NCBI GenBank assembly: GCA_034926415.1
Contig: JAYFRC010000081.1
Coordinates: 1 to 39,896 of the forward strand
Direction: 5' to 3'
Source: JAYFRC01 sp034926415
GTDB lineage: Bacteria; Bacillota; Clostridia; Oscillospirales; Oscillospiraceae
DNA length: 39,896 nt
This document shows, in pieces, positions 32,284 through 39,220 of the stretch. The notes beneath the pieces were generated by a model, which was given only the letters and a program-made list of their open reading frames with translations, had not been told where the DNA came from and searched no databases. The position numbers and the translations under genes are program-made. Positions within the stretch are counted from its first letter, which is position 1. Each line of letters starts with the position of its first letter.

Positions 32284-32312
32284 ATTATATCAAAATGCCG
32301 TAACATAGTAAA
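32284..32312 (-). promoter_or_regulatory. SigA-type promoter upstream of recJ
   Basis: TTTACT (32307-32312) and a perfect TATAAT (32284-32289) are 17 bp apart on the minus strand. The leader of about 65 nt holds a GC-rich hairpin. Confidence 0.65.
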
Positions 32313-32369
32313 GAAAAAGAAAAGCAGCGAAAATGTCCGTAAAAACGCTCCCGTTTTGAGCAAAAAGGG

Positions 32370-32400
32370 AAAAAACCGCCGCGGAAAATTTCCGCGGCGG
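32370..32400 (-). terminator. Intrinsic terminator of the P-loop protein gene
   Basis: A perfect CCGCCGCGGA stem is followed on the minus strand by six T (A-run 32370-32375). It lies 23 nt past the gene's stop. Confidence 0.9.
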
Positions 32401-32422
32401 CTTATTGGAGTCGTTATTCCCG

Positions 32423-32833
32423 TCAGAAAAACTTGGATATGCCCTCGGTCGCTATGGACTGGTCGGCGCTGATTGTAACGACGAACTTTATGCCGTTTTT
32501 CTCAGAGAAGTTCTCGAGCCAGTCGAGGAACTGCTCAGTCTCAGGGCCGCACTCGCAGGGAACCACTTTGCAAAGGCTGTCGATGAATACCTGGGAGATG
32601 TCGTAGTTTCCGGCGTAGAGGCCGCTTATAAAGCCTCTGAGCGCATCGAAAGAATCAATGTTGTATTGGCTTGCTTCAATAAGGCGGATCTTATAATGGA
32701 TGTCGTAAGTCAGCTTTGAGCCGCGTTCGATGCAGACGACGTTTCCAGCCTCCGTTTTGGCCGCGTTGTTGATAAGCTCTATCATCTGTTTCGTCTTGCC
32801 CGTGCCCTTGACGCCCATGATTACTCTTACCAT
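32423..32833 (-). CDS. Small P-loop ATPase of unknown function, conserved in Clostridia
   Basis: The 136-residue protein has a Walker A motif GVKGTGKT (7-14) and a possible Walker B around SQVFIDSL. It is too short for a AAA+ or RecA-type ATPase. I recall similar small proteins in many Clostridia, sometimes loosely labelled PilT-like, with no proven role. It has its own promoter and terminator, so it is a single-gene unit. GGAG lies 9 nt before ATG 32833. Confidence 0.78.
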   Translation of the reverse strand: MVRVIMGVKGTGKTKQMIELINNAAKTEAGNVVCIERGSKLTYDIHYKIRLIEASQYNIDSFDALRGFISGLYAGNYDISQVFIDSLCKVVPCECGPETEQFLDWLENFSEKNGIKFVVTISADQSIATEGISKFF

Positions 32834-32884
32834 AATGTATCACTCCTCATTTTTATCAGAAGTGGAATGCTTTCTGATATAAAC

Positions 32885-32913
32885 AGCATACCATGTTCCT
32901 TAAAAAAACTCAA
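32885..32913 (-). promoter_or_regulatory. SigA-type promoter of the P-loop protein gene
   Basis: TTGAGT (32908-32913) and TATGCT (32885-32890) are 17 bp apart on the minus strand. A 7-bp hairpin (32855-32878) lies in the leader. Confidence 0.6.
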
Positions 32914-33019
32914 CCGAAAACTTGCCGTGTAGCAGCTTTTCTCCATGTTGCACAAGAGCCGATGCCCGCGAATTGCCGGCGAAATTTTCCAAAAATGCAC
33001 GTGAAATACGCAAACCTGG

Positions 33020-34345
33020 TTACTTTCCGAGCTTTTTAAGCAGCTCGGCGCGCCTTTCCTCATAACCGGGCTTGCCGAGAAGTGCGAACATGTTTTTCTT
33101 GTAAGCCTCGACGCCGGGCTGGTCGAAGGGGTTGACGCCGAGCATATAACCGGACAGCGCGCAGGCGTATTCGAAGAAATATATGAGCTCGCCGAGCTCG
33201 TAAGCCCTGCGTTTTTCCGCGGAAACGACGATGTTCGGCACTCCGCCCTCGGTGTGGGCAAGATATGTGCCGTCCATGGCCTGGCGGCAGACGTAGGACA
33301 GCGGTTTCCCCTCGAGGAAGCCGAGCCCGTCGCCTTTGTCGGAGCATAATGGCACGGGCATCTCGCGCTCCGGGGAATCAAAGCGTATGACGGTCTCGAA
33401 CATGAGTCTGCGCCCCTGCTGGATGTACTGGCCCATTGAGTGCAGATCGGCCGTGAACTCGCAGGAGGCGGGGAAGAGCCCCTTGTCGTCCTTCCCCTCG
33501 CTCTCGCCGAAAAGCTGCTTCCACCACTCGCCCATAAAGCGGAGCGCCGGCTCGAAATACGCCAGCAGCTCCACGGATTTGCCCGCGCGGTAGAGCAGCG
33601 TGCGCGCGCAGGCGTAGACGTGGGCGGGGCAGTCCGCAGCTCCCGTTTCGCAGATGCGGCGCATGTCCGCCGCTCCCTGAAGCAGAGCGTCGGTGTCGAT
33701 GCCGGCGGCGGCTATCGGCAGCAGTCCGACAGGCGTGAGCACGGAGTAGCGCCCGCCGATGTCGTCGGGTATTATAAAAGTTTCGTAGCCCTCGGCGTCG
33801 GCGATGGAGCGAAGCGCACCGTGTTTTGCGTCGGTCGTGGCGATAATGCGTTTTCTCGCCTCGTCCTTGCCGTATTTGTCTTCGCACAGCTTGCGCAGAA
33901 ACCGGAACGCGACGGCGGGCTCGGTCGTGGTGCCGCTTTTGGAGACGATGTTTATTGAAAAATCCTTCCCGTCGAGCAGCTGCTCAAGCTCGGACAGCGC
34001 ATCGGAGCTCAGACCGTTGCCGGCAAAAAACACCTGCGGGAAATCGCGCTTGAGGAGATTGTAGTTTGGGGACAAAAGCCCCTCAATAACTCCCCGCGCG
34101 CCGAGATAGGAGCCGCCGATGCCGACGACGACCAGCGCCTGCGAGTTTTCTCTCACGCGCTTTGCCGCCGCCTTTACACGGACGTATTCTTCGGACGCGG
34201 CTGTCCGAGCGGGAAGGTCGACCCAGCCTATATAGTCGTCGCCCGCGCCGCCGCCGTTCTGGATGAGCTTCTGAGCCCGGGACAGCTCGCTCCCGAGTTC
34301 TCCCGACGCAAAGGGTTTTATCCCGTCTGTGTTCACGCGTACCAT
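33020..34345 (-). CDS. pgi: Glucose-6-phosphate isomerase
   Basis: The 441-residue enzyme interconverts glucose 6-phosphate and fructose 6-phosphate. Motifs include VVVGIGGSYLGA, the sugar-phosphate loop SKSGTTTEPA, and GRYSVLTPVGLLPIA, with a late GVEAYKKNMFALLG that carries the conserved lysine. Length fits the short bacterial type. ATG 34345 has CAGGAGGTG upstream; a longer reading from 34402 would include the promoter. Confidence 0.97.
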   Translation of the reverse strand: MVRVNTDGIKPFASGELGSELSRAQKLIQNGGGAGDDYIGWVDLPARTAASEEYVRVKAAAKRVRENSQALVVVGIGGSYLGARGVIEGLLSPNYNLLKRDFPQVFFAGNGLSSDALSELEQLLDGKDFSINIVSKSGTTTEPAVAFRFLRKLCEDKYGKDEARKRIIATTDAKHGALRSIADAEGYETFIIPDDIGGRYSVLTPVGLLPIAAAGIDTDALLQGAADMRRICETGAADCPAHVYACARTLLYRAGKSVELLAYFEPALRFMGEWWKQLFGESEGKDDKGLFPASCEFTADLHSMGQYIQQGRRLMFETVIRFDSPEREMPVPLCSDKGDGLGFLEGKPLSYVCRQAMDGTYLAHTEGGVPNIVVSAEKRRAYELGELIYFFEYACALSGYMLGVNPFDQPGVEAYKKNMFALLGKPGYEERRAELLKKLGK

Positions 34346-34374
34346 GGACAGCACCTCCTGTTGTTTATGACTAG

Positions 34375-34402
34375 AGTTTACCATCAGGGGGCGCAAAGTC
34401 AA
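34375..34402 (-). promoter_or_regulatory. SigA-type promoter of pgi
   Basis: TTGACT (34397-34402) and TAAACT (34375-34380) are 16 bp apart on the minus strand, about 30 nt before the ATG. Confidence 0.65.
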
Positions 34403-34404
34403 GC

Positions 34405-34423
34405 AAAACGCGCGGCGGCCGCG
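34405..34423 (-). terminator. Weak terminator of the D,D-carboxypeptidase gene
   Basis: A 5-bp CGCGG/CCGCG stem (34411-34423) is followed on the minus strand by CG-free TTTT (34405-34408), just past the stop. It directly abuts the pgi promoter. Confidence 0.35.
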
Positions 34424-34427
34424 TTCC

Positions 34428-35567
34428 TTACGACGCCATCATTCCAAACCGGAACATTTTAAGTGTCAGCTGCAGCGCCGACATTTTCGCAACATCCTCT
34501 CCGGCGACTATCGGTATCTCGGCTATCGTCTCGTCGCCTGAGGTCACTGTGAGCAATCCGAGCTGCTGCCCTTTCGCGACGGGCGCGTCGACGCTGTCAG
34601 CCAGGGATACGGATTTTTCCATCGCCGAGAGCTTCGTCTTTTCGACTAGCAGCTTGTTTCCAGAGGTTATCACGGGCTGAACGGAGCTCTTTACGCCGAG
34701 CCGAACGGGTATCGTCGTAAGCGCTGCGTCGGGATAAATCTCCGTGAGCGAATAATTTGCAAAGCCGAAGTTTAGCAGCGCCTTTGCGTCTTCGAATCTG
34801 ATAGCCGATGTCGGAGCTTTCATTATGACTGCGATAAGTTCCATTCCGTCGCGCTCCGCGGTCGCGGAAATGCAGAACAGCGCGGCGTCGGTTGAGCCTG
34901 TTTTAAGGCCCGTAGCCCCGTCGTAGAAGCGTATGAGCTTATTGGTGTTTGAAAGGCCGAACGCCCCGTCGCGTATCGTGTCCATCCATATGGTGGTGAA
35001 CTGGCGGATGTCCGGGTGATTGAGTATCAGCTGGCGCGACATCAGCGCGATGTCGTATGCGGAGGTAACGTGTCCGTCGGCCGGAAGGCCGGTGCAGTTC
35101 ATAAAAGTCGTGTCGTTCATGCCGAGCTCAGCCGCACGGGAGTTCATGCGCGAGACGAACTCCTCCTCGCTCCCGGCAACGGCTTCGGCAAGCGCCACCG
35201 CCGCGTCGTTGGCGGAGGAGACGCAGACGCATTTTATCATATCGTGGACGCTGAACTGCTCGCCCTCTTTCAAAAACACCTGGCTTCCTCCCATGGAGGC
35301 GGCGTAGGCGCTTACCGTCACGGTGTCGTCGTACGACAGCCGCCCGTCCTCGATGGCTTCCATGACGAGCAGCAGAGTCATTATTTTCGTGACGGAGGCG
35401 GGCTCGAGTTTTTCGTGCTCGTTCCCGGCGAGCATGACCGTTCCGGTCTCCTTTTCCATCAGCAGGTAGGAGGCCGCGTCTATTTGCGGCCCCTCGGCAT
35501 GGGCGGTCACGGGAAGGCAGAGCAGGAGAATGGAGATTATGGACAGGAATGCGATAAATTTTTTCAT
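34428..35567 (-). CDS. D-alanyl-D-alanine carboxypeptidase (DacF/DacA-type PBP)
   Basis: The 379-residue exported enzyme trims pentapeptide stems of peptidoglycan. ATG 35567 has AAGGAG 6 nt upstream; an upstream ATG at 35657 has none. It has a signal peptide (1-24, ending AHA), SxxK as SVTK (58-61), SxN as SAN (118-120) and KTG (222-224), then a C-terminal beta-rich domain and an amphipathic tail for membrane contact. This is the S11 (PBP5-like) family. In spore formers the paralogues DacA, DacB and DacF differ in timing; I cannot tell which this is. Confidence 0.94.
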   Translation of the reverse strand: MKKFIAFLSIISILLLCLPVTAHAEGPQIDAASYLLMEKETGTVMLAGNEHEKLEPASVTKIMTLLLVMEAIEDGRLSYDDTVTVSAYAASMGGSQVFLKEGEQFSVHDMIKCVCVSSANDAAVALAEAVAGSEEEFVSRMNSRAAELGMNDTTFMNCTGLPADGHVTSAYDIALMSRQLILNHPDIRQFTTIWMDTIRDGAFGLSNTNKLIRFYDGATGLKTGSTDAALFCISATAERDGMELIAVIMKAPTSAIRFEDAKALLNFGFANYSLTEIYPDAALTTIPVRLGVKSSVQPVITSGNKLLVEKTKLSAMEKSVSLADSVDAPVAKGQQLGLLTVTSGDETIAEIPIVAGEDVAKMSALQLTLKMFRFGMMAS

Positions 35568-35650
35568 ATTGCGCTCCTTTTTCAGGCATGAAATAATGAA
35601 AATCCTGATAAATCTTATGAGCCGCGGGGCGCGTATATGAGCAAAAAAGC

Positions 35651-35679
35651 TTTTCAAAAAGCGGGAAATAGGTTATATT
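35651..35679 (+). promoter_or_regulatory. SigA-type promoter of the flavodoxin-like gene
   Basis: TTTTCA (35651-35656) and TATATT (35674-35679) are 17 bp apart on the plus strand. The start would be near 35686, just before a GGAGG site at 35699. Confidence 0.6.
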
Positions 35680-35710
35680 ATGGGTGAATCGATTTTGCGG
35701 AGGATAAAGG

Positions 35711-35854
35711 TTGAAACAGGTTCGGACTTTATTTGATTTCGGGCACGTTTTGCTCTCTGCCGAGGGGTCAACTACAAAACAGGCGCATTATGACCATTTC
35801 TTTTGTGGTCATTTTCCGGCTTGTGCGAAACGAAAGGAATGGTCACAAAAATGA
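35711..35854 (+). CDS. Candidate 47-residue leader ORF coupled to the flavodoxin-like gene
   Basis: A TTG at 35711 has GGAGG 7 nt upstream and a promoter 30 nt before. The frame stays open for 47 codons and its TGA (35852-35854) overlaps the ATG of the next gene as ATGA. The predicted C-terminal half is rich in His and Cys (HYDHFFCGHFPAC), but that part is encoded by the palindromic repeat copy B, and copy A does not keep this frame. So coding by the repeat may be chance, and a leader ORF formed when the repeat landed here is possible. I recognise no homologue. Confidence 0.35.
   Translation: MKQVRTLFDFGHVLLSAEGSTTKQAHYDHFFCGHFPACAKRKEWSQK
35776..35845 (+). repeat. 70-nt palindromic repeat element, copy B
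   Basis: It is the gap-free match of 20073-20142 (54 of 70 identical). Bases 35791-35806 pair with 35830-35845 in a 16-bp stem that has only two G-T pairs. Arm position 6 is A-T here and G-C in copy A, a compensated change, and the 23-nt loop is conserved. The right arm contains the AAAGGA ribosome site of the next gene. Confidence 0.72.
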
Positions 35855-36480
35855 AAGTTCTTCTTGTAAACGGCAGCGCAAAGGCTAGCGGCTGCACGAA
35901 TCGCGCGCTTTGCGAGGTTGCCGGCGAGCTTGAAAAGGCGGGGATAGAATACGAGATAATTCATCTCGGCCCCGCGCCGATACGCGACTGCACCGAGTGC
36001 CAGAACTGCCTGAAAACAAAAAGCGGGCGCTGTGTGTTCGATGACGACATCGTAAACGTATTTATTGAAAAAGCAAGACAGGCGGACGCCTTTGTGTACG
36101 GCTCTCCGGTCTATTACGCGCATCCGAGCGGACGCATACTCGCGCTGCTGGACAGGGCTTATTACGCGGGGCGCGACGCGTTCGAGCACAAGCCCGCGGC
36201 GGCTGTCGTCTCGGCGCGCAGAGGCGGAACGACTGCCGCTATAGACGTGCTTAACAAGTATATAACCTATGCAGACTCGCCGCTCGTTTCGTCGAGCTAC
36301 TGGAATATGGTGCACGGCAACACACCCTCAGAGGTCGAGCAGGACACGGAGGGGCTGCAGACCATGCGGAATTTAGGCCGCAACATGGCTTGGCTGCTCA
36401 AATGCATAGACCTCGGCAAAAAGAACGGGGTGGACGCGCCGGAGCGCGAAAAGGGGAAATGGACGAATTTTATCCGCTGA
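35851..36480 (+). CDS. Flavodoxin-like NAD(P)H-dependent FMN reductase
   Basis: The 209-residue protein has the FMN-binding opening LLVNGSAKASGCTNRAL, a cysteine cluster CTECQNC (Cys47, Cys50, Cys53) and YGSPVYYAHPSG at the flavin site. This is the iron-sulfur flavoprotein/NADPH-dependent FMN reductase type; with four nearby cysteines (also Cys61) it could hold a cluster. Such proteins reduce flavins, quinones or metals in anaerobes. ATG 35851 is used here; an in-frame ATG at 35839 is 3 nt from the AAAGGA site, too near. The ribosome site lies in the stem of repeat copy B, which could limit translation. Confidence 0.88.
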   Translation: MKVLLVNGSAKASGCTNRALCEVAGELEKAGIEYEIIHLGPAPIRDCTECQNCLKTKSGRCVFDDDIVNVFIEKARQADAFVYGSPVYYAHPSGRILALLDRAYYAGRDAFEHKPAAAVVSARRGGTTAAIDVLNKYITYADSPLVSSSYWNMVHGNTPSEVEQDTEGLQTMRNLGRNMAWLLKCIDLGKKNGVDAPEREKGKWTNFIR

Positions 36481-36499
36481 GCGGCTGAAACATGAAAAG

Positions 36500-36527
36500 C
36501 GGGGGAGAGCGCTTCTCTCCCGTTTTT
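36500..36527 (+). terminator. Intrinsic terminator of the flavodoxin-like gene
   Basis: GGGAGAG-CGCTT-CTCTCCC followed by G and five T, 20 nt past the stop. Confidence 0.85.
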
Positions 36528-36531
36528 CATG

Positions 36532-36560
36532 TTGCAAAGGGGGGCTTTTTCTGTTACAAT
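36532..36560 (+). promoter_or_regulatory. SigA-type promoter of tRNA-Gly
   Basis: TTGCAA (36532-36537) and TACAAT (36555-36560) are 17 bp apart, 28 nt before the mature tRNA. Confidence 0.8.
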
Positions 36561-36588
36561 ACTTCAATCGGGAAGGGAAAGCCCATAC

Positions 36589-36662
36589 GCAGGATTAGTT
36601 CATCGGTAGAATGAAAGCTTCCCAAGCTTTAGAGGCGGGTTCGACTCCCGTATCCTGCTCCA
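36589..36662 (+). tRNA. tRNA-Gly (CCC), CCA encoded
   Basis: The 7-bp acceptor stem GCAGGAT/ATCCTGC (36589-36595, 36652-36658), a D arm with GG, the anticodon stem AAAGC/GCTTT with loop TTCCCAA (anticodon CCC), and a T arm with GGTTCGACTCC are all visible. The discriminator base is T, as in bacterial tRNA-Gly, and CCA is encoded (36660-36662). It reads the GGG codon, which is common in a GC-rich genome. Confidence 0.97.
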
Positions 36663-36669
36663 TAATGTA

Positions 36670-36727
36670 AAAATAATAAAAGGATTTGAACCCTCGCGGT
36701 TTGAGTCCTTTCATTATTTTATTTTTT
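36670..36727 (+). terminator. Long-stem terminator after tRNA-Gly
   Basis: Nested arms AAAATAAT/ATTATTTT and AAAGGATTTGAACC/GGTTTGAGTCCTTT form one long hairpin with a T-rich tail. Its core looks like a tRNA T-arm in reverse complement; no tRNA body is present on that strand. Confidence 0.8.
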
Positions 36728-36786
36728 GTGGTATACTCAATTTAGATTAATATATAATTTTCTAATTCTTCGAGAGGAAACGAAAA

Positions 36787-37179
36787 ATGACCTTTAACTC
36801 AATAATACCAGAGCTAACCGTATCAAATATAAATCAAACAAAAGAATTTTATATATTCAAGCTTGGCTTTAATTTAGAATACGAGAGAACAGATGACAAG
36901 TTTTTCTTTGCAACTTTTGAAGAAAGTCAATTTATGTTTGAGGAATTGCATAATGATGGGTGGAATACTGGTGCTTTAGAATATCCTTTTGGAAGGGGCG
37001 TCAACTTTTCTATTTGTTGCAACAATATAGATAAACTTTACGAGCGAATTATGAAACACCAAATAAAACCTTATCGGAAACTTCACAAAGCAACTTATCT
37101 GTGTGGTGAAAAAGTTGAGCAGCAAAAACAGTTTTTGATACAGGATCCAGACGGGTATTTACTACGGTTTACAGATTAA
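36787..37179 (+). CDS. VOC-superfamily (glyoxalase/bleomycin-resistance-like) protein, AT-rich
   Basis: The 130-residue protein has the paired beta-alpha-beta-beta-beta fold pattern: an opening IPELTVSNINQTKEFY and a C-terminal FLIQDPDGYLLRFTD. The C-terminal Asp-Pro-Asp-Gly-Tyr motif is typical of bleomycin-resistance-like members; the activity is unknown. Its base use is striking: the gene is clearly AT-rich, with A/T-ending codons such as AAT, ATA and AAA, while all neighbours prefer G/C. It follows tRNA-Gly and its terminator, a common landing site for foreign DNA, so recent transfer is likely. AGAGG lies 8 nt before ATG 36787. Confidence 0.85.
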   Translation: MTFNSIIPELTVSNINQTKEFYIFKLGFNLEYERTDDKFFFATFEESQFMFEELHNDGWNTGALEYPFGRGVNFSICCNNIDKLYERIMKHQIKPYRKLHKATYLCGEKVEQQKQFLIQDPDGYLLRFTD

Positions 37180-37236
37180 AAGAGATAGTGTAGAAAATGT
37201 GAATAATCAGAACCTGCATCTAAATTGAGCGATTGA

Positions 37237-37280
37237 TACAAAAAGGACGGCACGCCTTAAGGCGTGCCGTCCTTTTTGTA
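37237..37280. terminator. Perfect 44-bp palindrome, bidirectional terminator
   Basis: A 22-bp perfect inverted repeat (37237-37258 with 37259-37280) has a T-run at the end of each strand. It stands between the VOC gene (+) and the rrf2 gene (-), so it can end both. The rest of 37180-37423 shows no gene. Confidence 0.88.
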
Positions 37281-37423
37281 AAAACCGTCTGGTTATCTTA
37301 TTTGAATGAAAAGAGTTCGGGCCGAAAGGCTCCGATATTGTGTTTGTGTATTAGAAATCCCCTGCGGGGTTCGCCGATCCCGCGCTGCGAAGGGCGGGGC
37401 CCTCTAACCCATCGTCCCGCGGT

Positions 37424-37852
37424 TCATATCACGTAATCCCCGCTACCCTGGGTTTTCATAAGGTCCGCTATCGTAACGCCGTCGAAGAAATCGTTTATCG
37501 TTCCGTAAAGATCTTTCCACATCGGCAGCGTACGGCACTCGGCCGTGCGCGGGCACGGCTCCGCCCCGTCCGCAAGACACGCCACCGGCGCAAGCGTCCC
37601 CTCGGTAGCGCGCAGTATGTCGCCGACGCGGTACTCCTCGGGCGCGCGGACGAGCCGATAGCCGCCGCCCTTGCCGTGGGCGCTTTCGACGAGCGCGGCC
37701 TTCGACAATCCTACCATTATGCCCTCGAGATATTTTAGGGATATATCCTGTCTGTCCGCGACTTCCTTGAGCGGAATGAATGTTCCGCCGCCGTGCTCGG
37801 CCAGGTCAGTTATAACGCGCAGGGCGTATCTTCCCTTTGTGGAAATCATCAT
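37424..37852 (-). CDS. Rrf2-family transcriptional regulator, IscR-like
   Basis: The 142-residue regulator has the Rrf2 winged helix (MISTKGRYALRVITDLAEH, then KYLEGIMVGLSKAALVES and GKGGGYRLV) and three cysteines, Cys92, Cys100 and Cys106. IscR has its Fe-S ligands at 92, 98 and 104, so a [2Fe-2S] cluster is plausible; B. subtilis CymR, the cysteine regulator that binds CysK, has no such cysteines. It ends a run cysK-ridA-pdxY-like-rrf2, which hints at control of sulfur or Fe-S metabolism. GGAGG lies 8 nt before ATG 37852. Confidence 0.93.
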   Translation of the reverse strand: MMISTKGRYALRVITDLAEHGGGTFIPLKEVADRQDISLKYLEGIMVGLSKAALVESAHGKGGGYRLVRAPEEYRVGDILRATEGTLAPVACLADGAEPCPRTAECRTLPMWKDLYGTINDFFDGVTIADLMKTQGSGDYVI

Positions 37853-37897
37853 GTCGGAAGCCTCCTGTAAACGCTTTTCCGGTATGCGGCGCCGTGT

Positions 37898-38728
37898 TCA
37901 GCTCAGCGCGGCGATAAGCTCGGGCAGAGCCGTCTCAAATTTCGCGCCGTACCAGTGGGCCTTGTCGCCCTGAGTGTTTTCAATGCATTTGACCGTATAG
38001 TCGGCGGCGATCTTCGCGGCGGGGAAGATGTCCTTTCCGCGCATCAGCGCGCCGACAAAGGCGGAAGCGTAGATGTCGCCCGTGCCGTGGCAGCCGCCGT
38101 CTATGCTTCGGTGCGCGTAGTATTCGCGTTTCCCGTTTTCAAGCGCGGCGACGCCGGTAGTATCGCCCGTGTAGCCTACGCCCGTCAGCAGGACGTTTTT
38201 CGCGCCGAGCGCCGCGAGCTTTTCAAGCAGCGTGGCGATATAGCCCTCGTCGTACTCGGTCTTAAAATCCTCTCCGGTCAGAAGGCACGCTTCGGTTATA
38301 TTCGGGAGGACTATGTCCGCGTCGGCGCACAGCGTGCGCATCGCGTCGACGAAAGCATCGTTGAATCCGGGATAGAGCTTTCCGTTGTCGGCCATGGCGG
38401 GGTCGACGATATTTAGGCTTCCGGGCTTTCCGGCGCGCTTCATAATATCGCGTACATAGTCTATCTGCTTCGCGCTGCCGAGATACCCGGTGTATATCGC
38501 GTCGAAGCTGATGCCCTCTTTGAGCCAGTGGTCAAGGATGGCGGGCATATCGTCTGTCAGGTCGCGGAAGGTGTAGCCCTTGAAGCCACCGGTGTGCGTC
38601 GAGAGCACGGCGGAAGGCAGGGGACAGGCCTCGACTCCGCAGGCCGAAATTATCGGCAGCGCGACGGTCAACGAACACTGACCGACGCAGGAGACGTCCT
38701 GTATCGTTAAAACTCTTTTGTAAGACAT
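37898..38728 (-). CDS. Pyridoxal/pyridoxamine kinase (PdxK/PdxY-like)
   Basis: The 276-residue ribokinase-fold kinase phosphorylates vitamin B6 vitamers to PLP or its relatives. Family landmarks are the opening VLTIQDVSCVGQCSLTVALPI, HTGGFKGYTF, LPNITEACLLTGE and the catalytic GGCHGTGDIYASAF (Asp in GTGD). It lies 14 nt downstream of ridA and 45 nt upstream of rrf2. Supply of PLP to the neighbouring PLP enzyme CysK is a reasonable link. Confidence 0.92.
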   Translation of the reverse strand: MSYKRVLTIQDVSCVGQCSLTVALPIISACGVEACPLPSAVLSTHTGGFKGYTFRDLTDDMPAILDHWLKEGISFDAIYTGYLGSAKQIDYVRDIMKRAGKPGSLNIVDPAMADNGKLYPGFNDAFVDAMRTLCADADIVLPNITEACLLTGEDFKTEYDEGYIATLLEKLAALGAKNVLLTGVGYTGDTTGVAALENGKREYYAHRSIDGGCHGTGDIYASAFVGALMRGKDIFPAAKIAADYTVKCIENTQGDKAHWYGAKFETALPELIAALS

Positions 38729-38742
38729 TTTCCCTTATCCTT

Positions 38743-39114
38743 TCATTCCTTGGAGGCCACTGCCTCCACCTCGACCAGCGCGCCCTTGGGCAGCGCGGCC
38801 ACGGCGACGCAGGAGCGCGCGGGCTTGCCGGTAAAATATTTCGCGTATACTGCGTTGAACGCGGCGAAATCGTCCATGCTTTTTAGAAAGCAGGTAGTTT
38901 TTACAACGTCGGCAAAGCCTAGTCCCGCGGCGCGCAGCACCTCGCCGAGGTTTTTTATCGCCTGCTCGGACTGAGCCTCTATGCCCTCCGGCAGAACTCC
39001 GGTCGCGCTGTCGAGGCCGAGTTGCCCCGAGGTAAAAACGAAACCTCCGGCGGTGACGGCGTGCGAATACGGGCCAATAGCCTCCGGGGCGTTTTTTGCT
39101 GTTATGATATCCAT
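38743..39114 (-). CDS. ridA: RidA-family enamine/imine deaminase
   Basis: The 123-residue protein has the Rid signature: AIGPYSHAV near the start, FTSGQLGLD, and the catalytic-arginine segment KPARSCVAVAALPKGALVEVE. RidA hydrolyses 2-aminoacrylate and other reactive enamines released by PLP enzymes. ATG 39114 has AAGGGAG 8 nt upstream. It lies 106 nt downstream of cysK, whose chemistry forms an aminoacrylate intermediate, so the pairing is biochemically apt. Confidence 0.95.
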   Translation of the reverse strand: MDIITAKNAPEAIGPYSHAVTAGGFVFTSGQLGLDSATGVLPEGIEAQSEQAIKNLGEVLRAAGLGFADVVKTTCFLKSMDDFAAFNAVYAKYFTGKPARSCVAVAALPKGALVEVEAVASKE

Positions 39115-39220
39115 GAGCAAGTCTCCCTTCGTTTTTACCTATTTTACTTTCATCCGCTTCGGAATACAAGAGCAAAAGTAGAGCTGCCTCAGGCTCTGGC
39201 ACGGCGGTTCCGCCTCGTTG

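Noticed and set aside
36670..36727. A second, minus-strand tRNA, suggested by a T-arm-like sequence
   Set aside because: There is no acceptor, D or anticodon arm; the nested stem and T-tail make it a terminator.
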